A stretch of 6,285 nucleotides of DNA, taken from Acholeplasmatales bacterium. Its GTDB lineage: Bacteria > Bacillota_I > Bacilli_A > Acholeplasmatales > Anaeroplasmataceae. Shown in pieces: positions 1-6,268 of this stretch; positions within the stretch are counted from its first letter, which is position 1; each line of letters begins with the position of its first letter. The position numbers were made by a program, and so were the translations under genes. The notes under the pieces were generated by a model. It had not been told where the DNA came from, did not search any database, and was given only the letters and a program-made list of their open reading frames with translations. The stretch covers positions 1-6,285 of the forward strand of contig CAAGJD010000065.1 of the NCBI GenBank assembly GCA_900770055.1, in the 5' to 3' direction.

Positions 1-20
1 TGTTTCCTAAAAAGAAGATG

Positions 21-53
21 AATATATTTTCAAAAATTATTTAAAAATATATT
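21..53. repeat. AT-only inverted repeat in the presumed leader left of gyrA
   Basis: Arms AATATATTTT (21-30) and AAAATATATT (44-53) are perfect 10-bp complements around a 13-nt spacer. The repeat lies in what would be the 5' leader of a minus-strand transcript starting near 63. It is all A/T, so the hairpin would be weak and could be a by-product of composition. A minus-strand AGGA at 8-5, close to the window edge, could be the ribosome binding site of the next gene, but no start codon is visible. Confidence 0.25.
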
Positions 54-69
54 GACTTCTCTTCAATCA

Positions 70-97
70 ATTATATCATAAGAAAAATAACTCCCAA
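70..97 (-). promoter_or_regulatory. Extended -10 promoter for the gene left of gyrA
   Basis: Read on the minus strand, TGATATAAT (78-70) is a full extended -10 element (TG-N-TATAAT). The best -35 candidate is TTGGGA (97-92), four of six consensus bases, at a 16-nt spacing; extended -10 promoters tolerate a weak -35. The transcript would start near 63 and leave the window leftwards. The -35 lies inside the stem of the gyrA terminator, so the new transcript would begin immediately after gyrA ends. The core TATGATATAAT is identical over 11 bases to the yaaA promoter of this window. Confidence 0.55.
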
Positions 98-123
98 TTA
101 TCATTTTAATAATTGGGGTTTTT
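92..123. terminator. Hairpin terminator after gyrA, probably bidirectional
   Basis: CCCAATTAT (93-101) pairs perfectly with ATAATTGGG (109-117) around a 7-nt loop, and T92/G118 can add a wobble pair. On the plus strand the stem is followed at once by five T (119-123). On the minus strand, the direction of gyrA, the stem is followed by AGTTATTTTTCTT, a more distant U-tract. It starts 8 nt past the gyrA stop codon, the expected place to end the yaaA-recF-gyrB-gyrA transcript. The stronger plus-strand T-run suggests it may also stop a converging transcript from the left, which cannot be seen here. Confidence 0.75.
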
Positions 124-130
124 TATTAAA

Positions 131-2689
131 TTATTCAGTTGTTTCTATTGGATTATCTTCAGTAGATGTTTCCTCAGTAGGTACTTCTTCAACTACTTCA
201 GCAACCTCTGGTTCTTCCTCTTCCCTCATTACAACAGCAATTGTCGCAATAGAATGATTTTCTTTTAATTTTACTAATATTACACCTTGAGTATTTCTAC
301 CTGTTTGTGAAATATCAGAAACATGCATACGAATTACCATTCCCTTGTCTGTTGTAATAATTAAATCATTATCCTCACCAACACTAGCTAGACATGTAAG
401 ATCGCCATTTTTAGCTGTAGTGTTCATAGCCTTAACACCAGAGCCACCTCTACCTTGTAGACGATATTCATCTATTGTAGATCTCTTACCAAAGCCTTTT
501 GTTGTAACAACTAAAATTTCTGATTTTGAAGGTGTTACTACGGCAGCACCTACGATGTAATCACCATCACCAAGTAGCATACCACGAACACCGGCACCAC
601 TTCTACCAATTGAACGAATTTGAGATTCGTGGAAGTGTATTGCTTTACCATTTGATGCACCTAAAACAATATCTCTATTACCATCAGTACATTCAACCTG
701 TAATAATTCATCATTTTCATCTAGACCAATTGCGATAATACCACTTGTTCTAATGTTTTTAAATTGTGAAAGCTGTGTTCTTTTTACTGTACCGTTTTTA
801 GTTACAAAGAATAAATATTTATTATCGTCATCTAAGCTTTCAACAGGTGTAATAGCCGCAAGCTTTTCATCCTCTTGGAATTGTAAAATATTAACAATTG
901 GAATACCTTTACTAATTCTAGTACCTTCAGGAATTTGATAGCCTTTTATCGCATAAACTCGACCTTTATCAGTAAAGAATAATAAATAATTATGAGTAAT
1001 TGTTGGTAAAATCATTCTAACATCATCATCACTATGAGTCTTCATACCAGTCATACCAACACCACCACGAGCCTGTGATTTGTATTCAGATTGCTTCATT
1101 CTTTTTACATAACCACGGTTTGTTACAGTAATAATAACATTTTCTCTTGGTATTAAATCCTCATTTTCGATGTTAATTTCTGTTTGTAATGAGATTTCTG
1201 ATTTTCTCTTATCAGCATATTTTGTTTTGATTTCTAATAATTCTGTTTCAATAATTTCTTTTTTCTTATCTTCACTTGCTAAAATAGCGCGGTAATTATC
1301 ACAAGCAATATTTAATTCTTTATGTTCTTGAATAATCTTTTCTCTATTTAAACCGGATAATCTTCTTAATTGCATATCTAATATTGCTTGAGCTTGGATA
1401 TCATCAAGATTAAATCTTTCCATTAATCTTTCTTTTTCAGTACCATCTTTTGTATTTCTAATGATATGAATTACCTCATCAATATTATCTTGAGCAATAA
1501 TTAAACCATTTAAAATATGAATTCTAGCTAATGCTTTATCTAAATCAAATTGAGTTCTTCTTGTAATAACATCAATTTGATGTTTTAAATAAACATCTAA
1601 GGCTTCTCTTAAAGTAATTGAAACTGGTTTGTTATCAACTAAACAAATCATATTCATACCATAGCTAGATTGTAGCTGAGTAAATTTATATAAATTATTT
1701 AGCATAACCTCAGGATTAACATCCTTACGTAATTCAATTACAATTCTAATACCCTTCATACTTGATTCATCACGTAAATCAGTAATACCATCAACTATTT
1801 TTTCTTTTGCTACCTCAGCAATTCTTTCAATAAGACGTGTTTTATTAAGCATATAAGGTATTTCTGTAACAATTATCTCTGTTTTACCATTAGCTAAATG
1901 ATCAATATGAGCTTTAGCTCTAATTACAATTGTACCATTACCTGTAGTATAAGCACTTCTTAAGCCATCTCTACCTAAAATTAGACAGCCTGTTGGAAAA
2001 TCTGGTCCTGGAATATATTGCATTAATTCCTCTGATGTTATATCAGGGTTATGAATAAGACCAATAACACCATCAATTACCTCTCCTAAATTATGTGGTG
2101 GAATATTTGTTGCCATACCTACAGCAATACCTGTCGCACCATTTACAAGTAAATTAGGAAATCTTGCAGGAAGAACGTCTGGTTCTACTTCAGTTGCATC
2201 ATAGTTATCAGAGAAATTTACAGTATTTTTTTCAATATCTCTTAACATTTCCATAGAAATTTTAGATAATCTTGCCTCTGTATAACGCATTGCGGCAGCA
2301 CCATCACCATCAATATTACCAAAGTTACCATGACCATCAACTAACGTATATCTATATGAGAAATCCTGAGCCATACGTACCATAGCCTCATATATAGATG
2401 AGTCACCATGTGGATGGTATTTACCCATTACATCACCTACAATACGTGCACTTTTTTTATGTGCAACATTAGAAAATATTTTTAGTTCATTCATACCATA
2501 TAAAATACGTCTTTGAACGGGCTTTAAACCATCTCTTGCATCAGGTAAAGCACGAGCAACAATAACACTCATCGCATAATTTAAAAATGATGTTTTTACT
2601 TTATTATTAATATCTAATTGTTCAATTTTATCACTTTTATGAGCTTCTAAAGCTTCTATAAATTCTTTATCCTTAACATTTTCAGCCAT
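131..2689 (-). CDS. gyrA: DNA gyrase subunit A
   Basis: GyrA is the DNA-breaking and wrapping subunit of gyrase (A2B2), which introduces negative supercoils using ATP. The protein is 852 residues, slightly longer than the roughly 820 of Bacillus GyrA. The winged-helix region holds the catalytic tyrosine Y136 after R135 in AAAMRYTEAR; I188 matches the DNA-intercalating isoleucine. A coiled-coil tower arm spans about 370-500. The C-terminal pinwheel (about 512-820) shows six blade motifs, such as GYVKRM near 526 and GRVYAIKGY near 576. The GyrA box is QARGGVG (539-545), with a second copy-like QGRGGSG (745-751); this box and the pinwheel favour GyrA over ParC. An acidic tail covers 822-852. The quinolone-determining positions are S97 and E101, the susceptible type. 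Start: ATG with AGGAG 6 nt upstream, 13 nt after gyrB. Stop TAA. It is the last gene of the operon. Confidence 0.98.
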   Translation of the reverse strand: MAENVKDKEFIEALEAHKSDKIEQLDINNKVKTSFLNYAMSVIVARALPDARDGLKPVQRRILYGMNELKIFSNVAHKKSARIVGDVMGKYHPHGDSSIYEAMVRMAQDFSYRYTLVDGHGNFGNIDGDGAAAMRYTEARLSKISMEMLRDIEKNTVNFSDNYDATEVEPDVLPARFPNLLVNGATGIAVGMATNIPPHNLGEVIDGVIGLIHNPDITSEELMQYIPGPDFPTGCLILGRDGLRSAYTTGNGTIVIRAKAHIDHLANGKTEIIVTEIPYMLNKTRLIERIAEVAKEKIVDGITDLRDESSMKGIRIVIELRKDVNPEVMLNNLYKFTQLQSSYGMNMICLVDNKPVSITLREALDVYLKHQIDVITRRTQFDLDKALARIHILNGLIIAQDNIDEVIHIIRNTKDGTEKERLMERFNLDDIQAQAILDMQLRRLSGLNREKIIQEHKELNIACDNYRAILASEDKKKEIIETELLEIKTKYADKRKSEISLQTEINIENEDLIPRENVIITVTNRGYVKRMKQSEYKSQARGGVGMTGMKTHSDDDVRMILPTITHNYLLFFTDKGRVYAIKGYQIPEGTRISKGIPIVNILQFQEDEKLAAITPVESLDDDNKYLFFVTKNGTVKRTQLSQFKNIRTSGIIAIGLDENDELLQVECTDGNRDIVLGASNGKAIHFHESQIRSIGRSGAGVRGMLLGDGDYIVGAAVVTPSKSEILVVTTKGFGKRSTIDEYRLQGRGGSGVKAMNTTAKNGDLTCLASVGEDNDLIITTDKGMVIRMHVSDISQTGRNTQGVILVKLKENHSIATIAVVMREEEEPEVAEVVEEVPTEETSTEDNPIETTE

Positions 2690-2702
2690 AATATTCTCCT
2701 AA

Positions 2703-4613
2703 TTAAATATCCAAATTATTAGCAAAATGTGCATTATCTTGGATAAATTTCTTACGAGGCTCTACCTCTTCACCCATTAACATTTCAAATGTTTGATCAG
2801 CAATTAAAGCATCCTCAAGATGAACCTGTACTAATGTTCTATTAGCGGGATTCATTGTTGTTTCCCAAAGCTGTTCAGGATCCATTTCACCAAGACCCTT
2901 ATATCTTTGAATATCTAGCTTCTTTTCTGGATATAAAGCTTTAACTTGATCAAGCTCTGCATCACTATAAGCATATTTAACAATTTTACCATTTTGAGCC
3001 TTATATAGAGGTGGTTTAGCTACATAAATATAGCCTGCCTCAATAAGCTGTGGCATAAATCTATAGAAGAATGTCAATAATAAAATACAAATATGCTCAC
3101 CATCAACATCGGCATCGGTCATTATTACAATTTTATGATATCTAGCCTTAGATAAATCAAATTCTTCACCAATACCTGTACCAATAGCTTGAATCATTGA
3201 TAAAATTTCATTATTTGATAATGCTCTTTCAAGTCTTACCTTTTGAACATTTAATACTTTACCACGTAATGGTAAAATTGCTTGGAATTCACTATTTCTT
3301 CCTGATTTTGCAGAACCACCGGCAGAATCACCCTCGACAATATACATCTCAGAATTAGATGGATCCTTACTACGACAATCTGCAAGCTTACTATTAAGCA
3401 TTAAACCATCAAGTGGAGATTTTCGTCTTGTTGCTTCTCTTGCCTTACGGGCAGCAATTCTTGCACGAGAAGCAAGTAAACATTTTTCAATAATTAATCT
3501 ACCATCCTTTGGATTTTCAGCTAAATATCTATCTAAAGCTTCACCGAAGCATTGAGAAACAATAGCTCTAACCTCAGTATTACCAAGCTTTGTTTTTGTT
3601 TGTCCTTCAAATTGAGGATTTGGATGTTTAATTGAAATAATAGCAGTTAAGCCTTCTCTAACATCCTCATTACTAATTTCTTCATCCTTCTTTAAAATTT
3701 TTTGTTCGTCTGCATATTTCTTTAAGCAACGAGTTAAAGCCATTCTAAAGCCTTCTTCATGAGTACCACCCTCATGAGTATTAATATTATTTGTAAATGA
3801 ATAAATAGTAGTATTATATTCTTCAGTATATTGGATAGCTACCTCAACCTGAATATTTTTTTGTTCATCCTCACAATAAATAATAGAATTATTAATTATT
3901 TTCTTTCCATCATTTAAGAAATGAACATATTCTTTAATTCCACCTTCATATAAATAGCTATTTTCAACAACCTTTTCACTATTTCTTAAATCTCTAATAG
4001 TTAAATGAACACCCTTATTTAAGAATGCTAATTGTTGAATTCTAGATCTTAAAATTTCAAAATCATAGATAGTAGTTTCTGTGAATATAGAAGCATCAGC
4101 CTTAAATTCTACAGATGAACCTGTATGATTACTTTCACCAATAACAGTTAAATCACTTGCAACAATACCATATTCATATCTTTGTCTATATTTTTTATTA
4201 TTTCTAAATACAGTAACCTCAAGCCATTCTGATAATGCATTAACTACAGAAGCACCTACACCATGTAAACCTCCTGATACCTTATAAGAACTACCATCAA
4301 ATTTACCTCCAGCATGAAGTACAGTAAAAATAGTTTCTACTGCTGGTCTTCCTGTTTTAGGATGAATATCTACAGGCATACCACGTCCATCATCTGTAAC
4401 CCTAATGATACTATCTGGTAATATTTCAACTTCAATATGTTTAGCATAGCCTGCTAAAGCCTCATCAATTGAATTATCTACAATTTCCCATACTAAATGA
4501 TGTAATCCTCTTGGTCCTGTTGATCCAATATACATACCTGGTCTTTTTCTTACTGCCTCTAAACCCTCAAGTATTTGTATATTAGATGCACTATAGTTAT
4601 TATTTTCTTCCAT
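2703..4613 (-). CDS. gyrB: DNA gyrase subunit B
   Basis: GyrB is the ATPase subunit of gyrase and partner of the downstream GyrA. It is 636 residues, the normal length for Gram-positives. The GHKL ATPase domain (about 1-220) has E43 and N47 in WEIVDNSIDE, D74 in the VTDDGRGMP loop, and the glycine-rich lid GGLHGVG (114-120). R143 matches the arginine contacted by novobiocin in E. coli. The transducer domain carries the QTK loop with K340. The TOPRIM domain has EGDSAGGSAK with E427 and the metal-binding DADVDG (500-505). The C-terminal block QRYKGLGEMD (569-578) contacts GyrA. After DVDG the sequence reads EHICILLLTFF, where the family almost always has HIRTLLLTFF. Start: ATG 4613, with AGGAG (4628-4624) 10 nt upstream inside the end of recF, so translation is probably coupled. 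An ATG at 4617 opens only five codons. Stop TAA. Confidence 0.98.
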   Translation of the reverse strand: MEENNNYSASNIQILEGLEAVRKRPGMYIGSTGPRGLHHLVWEIVDNSIDEALAGYAKHIEVEILPDSIIRVTDDGRGMPVDIHPKTGRPAVETIFTVLHAGGKFDGSSYKVSGGLHGVGASVVNALSEWLEVTVFRNNKKYRQRYEYGIVASDLTVIGESNHTGSSVEFKADASIFTETTIYDFEILRSRIQQLAFLNKGVHLTIRDLRNSEKVVENSYLYEGGIKEYVHFLNDGKKIINNSIIYCEDEQKNIQVEVAIQYTEEYNTTIYSFTNNINTHEGGTHEEGFRMALTRCLKKYADEQKILKKDEEISNEDVREGLTAIISIKHPNPQFEGQTKTKLGNTEVRAIVSQCFGEALDRYLAENPKDGRLIIEKCLLASRARIAARKAREATRRKSPLDGLMLNSKLADCRSKDPSNSEMYIVEGDSAGGSAKSGRNSEFQAILPLRGKVLNVQKVRLERALSNNEILSMIQAIGTGIGEEFDLSKARYHKIVIMTDADVDGEHICILLLTFFYRFMPQLIEAGYIYVAKPPLYKAQNGKIVKYAYSDAELDQVKALYPEKKLDIQRYKGLGEMDPEQLWETTMNPANRTLVQVHLEDALIADQTFEMLMGEEVEPRKKFIQDNAHFANNLDI

Positions 4614-4617
4614 ACAT

Positions 4618-5658
4618 CTACTTCTCCTCTTTATTTTCTATTCTTAATACCAACGCATTTTTTAAAATTTCATCTGGAATCTCTAAAATTGATGTGGTGG
4701 TAATAAAAGCTTGTTTACAATTTATTACATATTCTGTTAAGCTACTAATTCTTGTTTTATCTAATGTTGCAAAAACATCATCTAAAAGTAAAATTGGTTC
4801 TCTATTTGTAATATCAGTAATTAATTTTTTTAATGCTAATTTAATAGCTATACAAATAATTTTCATTTGCCCCTCTGATGCATATACTGATGAATCTAAA
4901 TTATTTATTAATACTTCAAAATCATCTCTATGAGTACCAATATTAGTTGATTTAGTATTAATGTCCTGATTTTCATATTTAATGAATGATTTTTTAATAT
5001 CTACATCATAAGTAGGCAAATAATTAAGTTTAATTTCCTCTATTTTTAATTTTTCAGCTATTTCCTTTAAATTTATATTTAGTTTATCTATAAATTCATT
5101 TCTAGCCTTATTTATTACTTTTAAATAGCTAATAAGCTCATTTGTAATAATTTCTAAGAAGGTTTTATCTATTTTTTGTTGTTTTAATGCTTCATTTCTT
5201 TCTTTTAATAGCTTTTTATAAGCATAACTAGCAGATAAATAATTTTTATCAAACATTGAAATATTTAAATCTAAAAAATGTCTCCTATCAGCTTTTGTTC
5301 CTTTAACAATCATCAAATCATCAGGAGATGACATAACAACCATTAAGTTACCAATAAAATCCTTCACTTGTTTGATTTCTTGATTATTAACAAAATAAGA
5401 TTTCCCTACCTTTGAAACTACTACCTTGTATTTTTTATTAGCAGTAATCTCACTAATAGAAAAATCTTTGTCTGATTTAATTAAAGCCTTAAGATCATTT
5501 GATCTATGGCTTTTTGTTGTAGCACATAAATAAATAGCCTCTAGGATTGAAGTTTTTCCTGTGGCGTTTTTACCACTAAAAATAATTAACGAATTATTTG
5601 TATTGTAATTAACACTATCAAATAATCTAAAATTAGTTAATTTGATTTTTTCAATCAT
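4618..5658 (-). CDS. recF: RecF, DNA repair and recombination ATPase
   Basis: RecF is an SMC/ABC-like ATPase that, with RecO and RecR, helps load RecA on SSB-coated single-stranded gaps. The protein is 346 residues, a little short against the usual 360-370. The N-terminus IEKIKLTNFRLF is typical of the family. Walker A is GKNATGKT (29-36). The conserved block SSPDDLMIVKG (110-120) is followed by DRRHFLDL (124-131). GTHRDDFE (241-248) matches the family's G-HRDD motif. The ABC-type signature is ASEGQMK (260-266), and Walker B is ILLLDDVFATLD (289-300), with D293, D294 and the D-loop D300. Start: ATG 5658 overlaps the yaaA stop as ATGA; an AAGGA (5678-5674) lies 15 nt upstream, rather far, so coupling to yaaA translation is likely. 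Stop TAG, 4 nt before gyrB. No tryptophan is present. Confidence 0.96.
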   Translation of the reverse strand: MIEKIKLTNFRLFDSVNYNTNNSLIIFSGKNATGKTSILEAIYLCATTKSHRSNDLKALIKSDKDFSISEITANKKYKVVVSKVGKSYFVNNQEIKQVKDFIGNLMVVMSSPDDLMIVKGTKADRRHFLDLNISMFDKNYLSASYAYKKLLKERNEALKQQKIDKTFLEIITNELISYLKVINKARNEFIDKLNINLKEIAEKLKIEEIKLNYLPTYDVDIKKSFIKYENQDINTKSTNIGTHRDDFEVLINNLDSSVYASEGQMKIICIAIKLALKKLITDITNREPILLLDDVFATLDKTRISSLTEYVINCKQAFITTTSILEIPDEILKNALVLRIENKEEK

Positions 5659-5864
5659 TTTTCAATGATAAATTCCTTATCTAAGATTTTTATTATATCA
5701 CCTGGATATAATTTTTTACCTCGACGGTTTTCTAATTCACCATTTACGTAAACTTCATTCTCAATTAAAAAATATTTAGCTGCTCCACCTGAAGAAATAA
5801 AATCCTCTAGCTTTAAAATTTGCTGAAGTTCAATATATTCAGTTCTAATTTTAATAGACTTCAT
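5655..5864 (-). CDS. yaaA: YaaA, small S4-domain RNA-binding protein next to recF
   Basis: This 69-residue protein belongs to the S4-domain family called YaaA-near-RecF. Members are small, probably RNA-binding proteins whose exact job is not settled; a ribosome-related role has been suggested. The S4 fold signature is clear: FISSGGAAKYFLIENEV (23-39) is the helix pair, VNGELENRRGKKL (40-52) the basic turn, and YPGDIIKI (53-60) the closing strand. It is full length for the family. Start: ATG 5864, with AAGAAGG (5880-5874) 9 nt upstream. It ends on TGA, which overlaps the recF start, so UGA is read as stop in this organism. It is the first gene of the operon and has its own promoter; the usual upstream partner dnaN is not in the window. 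Confidence 0.93.
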   Translation of the reverse strand: MKSIKIRTEYIELQQILKLEDFISSGGAAKYFLIENEVYVNGELENRRGKKLYPGDIIKILDKEFIIEK

Positions 5865-5881
5865 ATTTTTATACCTTCTTT

Positions 5882-5902
5882 CTATATGATTATATCATAT
5901 AG
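5882..5902. promoter_or_regulatory. Palindrome across the yaaA -10, candidate operator
   Basis: CTATATGAT (5882-5890) and ATCATATAG (5894-5902) are perfect 9-bp inverted arms around a 3-nt centre. The palindrome covers the whole -10 element and the predicted start point of the yaaA transcript, the position at which a dimeric repressor would block RNA polymerase. No known operator consensus is recognised. It is mostly A/T, so chance is not excluded, but the terminal C/G pair and the two inner G/C pairs make it more than a simple AT run. Confidence 0.4.
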
Positions 5903-5917
5903 GATATTTTTTTTCAA
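5889..5917 (-). promoter_or_regulatory. Promoter of the yaaA-recF-gyrB-gyrA operon
   Basis: On the minus strand the -35 is TTGAAA (5917-5912), followed by a 17-nt spacer and TATAAT (5894-5889), which also has the upstream TG of an extended -10. This is a near-consensus sigma-A (housekeeping) promoter. Transcription should begin near 5882, only about 18 nt before the yaaA start codon and just ahead of its ribosome binding site, so the leader is too short for a riboswitch or attenuator. No other convincing promoter was found between yaaA and gyrA, so the four genes are probably one transcript. Confidence 0.85.
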
Positions 5918-6098
5918 GAAATTAGCCTATTTTTTAATTTTTTCTTTTTAGAGGTATAAATTAATATTTCTACTAATAAAAAAAGAATTTTTCTCAAATT
6001 TTAAACATTATATTGTATAATTCAAATTGCATTGAAATTTAATAAATTTATTTGTATTATTTTTAATAACATTTACACAAAAAAACTATTAAAAATTA
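5918..6098. other. AT-rich spacer without a recognisable gene
   Basis: This stretch is made almost entirely of A and T runs. No reading frame with a ribosome binding site, no GC-rich terminator stem and no RNA gene can be seen. Isolated TATAAT-like words (for example 6016-6021) lack a -35. One sequence, ATTTACACA (6071-6079), matches the DnaA box TTATNCACA poorly, so this is not a convincing origin. Confidence 0.6.
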
Positions 6099-6126
6099 TT
6101 GATTTTTTATGTTTTTAGTATATAAT
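6099..6126 (+). promoter_or_regulatory. Plus-strand promoter divergent from the gyrase operon
   Basis: TTGATT (6099-6104) and a perfect TATAAT (6121-6126), 16 nt apart, form a good housekeeping promoter pointing right, away from yaaA. Transcription would begin near 6133. What it originally served is unclear: within 40 nt it meets a probable insertion-sequence end and, at 6205-6252, a strong hairpin. Confidence 0.5.
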
Positions 6127-6143
6127 GTAGGTGTCAAGAGATA

Positions 6144-6185
6144 ATGTTTCAAGTTTTAAAACGAAAAGGGGCTGTGAAAAAATAA
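6144..6185 (+). pseudogene. Possible gene start cut by the inserted element
   Basis: An ATG at 6144 opens 13 codons (MFQVLKRKGAVKK) and stops at TAA 6183-6185. It follows the plus-strand promoter at 6099-6126 by a suitable distance, with a weak AAGAG (6136-6140) 3 nt before the ATG. If the mobile element begins at 6168, the first eight codons are chromosomal and the rest come from the element, so this could be the beginning of a disrupted gene. It is too short to identify and may be accidental. Confidence 0.15.
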
Positions 6186-6193
6186 ACAGCTCC
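6168..6193 (+). repeat. Terminal inverted-repeat hairpin of the element
   Basis: GGGGCTGT (6168-6175) pairs with ACAGCTCC (6186-6193) across a 10-nt A-rich loop. Seven pairs are Watson-Crick and one is G-U in plus-strand RNA; on the minus strand the same position becomes an A-C mismatch, so the fold suits plus-strand RNA better. The outer GGGGCTGT is the likely transposase-recognised end. Confidence 0.5.
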
Positions 6194-6204
6194 AAGAAAT
6201 AATA

Positions 6205-6252
6205 AAAACGGGGTTTCAAACCAGTGAAAAATCTGGAATGGAACCCCGTTTT
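6205..6252. terminator. Long two-part hairpin upstream of the element's gene, probable transcription block
   Basis: AAAACGGGGTT (6205-6215) is a perfect 11-bp complement of AACCCCGTTTT (6242-6252). Pairing continues inward in register with T-G, C-G and A-T, then a 2x2 A-rich internal loop, then CCAG (6221-6224) with CTGG (6233-6236), closing an 8-nt loop. On the minus strand the stem runs straight into TTTTTATTATTT, a good intrinsic terminator; on the plus strand four T form the end of the stem. Placed between the outside promoter and the element's own promoter, it would stop read-through transcripts in both directions. The pairing is seen directly; the role is inferred. Confidence 0.7.
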
Positions 6253-6253
6253 G

Positions 6254-6262
6254 TGGTATAAT
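6254..6262 (+). promoter_or_regulatory. Extended -10 promoter of the element's gene
   Basis: TGGTATAAT (6254-6262) is a complete extended -10 element. There is no good -35: the region where it would lie (about 6233-6239) is the inner arm of the upstream hairpin and reads CTGGAAT. Transcription would begin around 6269, which is the first base of the visible ATG, so the message may have little or no leader. Confidence 0.55.
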
Positions 6263-6268
6263 TTAGGT

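Noticed and set aside
345..938. Three plus-strand open frames of 61-71 codons (345-560, 526-738, 753-938)
   Set aside because: They lie wholly antisense to gyrA, have no ribosome binding site or recognisable protein motif, and mirror its codon pattern.
2332..2430. Possible quinolone-resistance changes in GyrA
   Set aside because: The key positions are S97 and E101, equivalent to E. coli S83 and D87, and both are of the susceptible Gram-positive type.
131..4613. Possibility that the pair is topoisomerase IV (parC/parE) rather than gyrase
   Set aside because: The A subunit has a GyrA box and a six-blade C-terminal domain with an acidic tail, and the pair sits after recF, the usual place of gyrB-gyrA.
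4586..4933. Plus-strand open frame of 115 codons with a hydrophobic stretch
   Set aside because: It is antisense to the gyrB start and the recF end, both secure genes. Its hydrophobicity follows from the AT-rich complement; no ribosome binding site or promoter was found.
5655..5657. UGA read as tryptophan (Mycoplasma-type code)
   Set aside because: yaaA ends on TGA at the normal family length within a classic ATGA overlap with recF, and all three GyrB tryptophans use TGG.
5979..5995. A-run/T-run pair as a terminator in the spacer
   Set aside because: The possible stem is five A-T pairs with no G-C, too weak to support.
6071..6079. DnaA-box-like ATTTACACA in the AT-rich spacer, considered as part of a replication origin
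   Set aside because: It has two mismatches to TTATNCACA and stands alone; an origin needs a cluster of good boxes.
6132..6137. Perfect minus-strand TTGACA, considered as the -35 of a second promoter for yaaA
   Set aside because: No -10 lies 16-18 nt downstream; the nearest TATACT is only 9 nt away.
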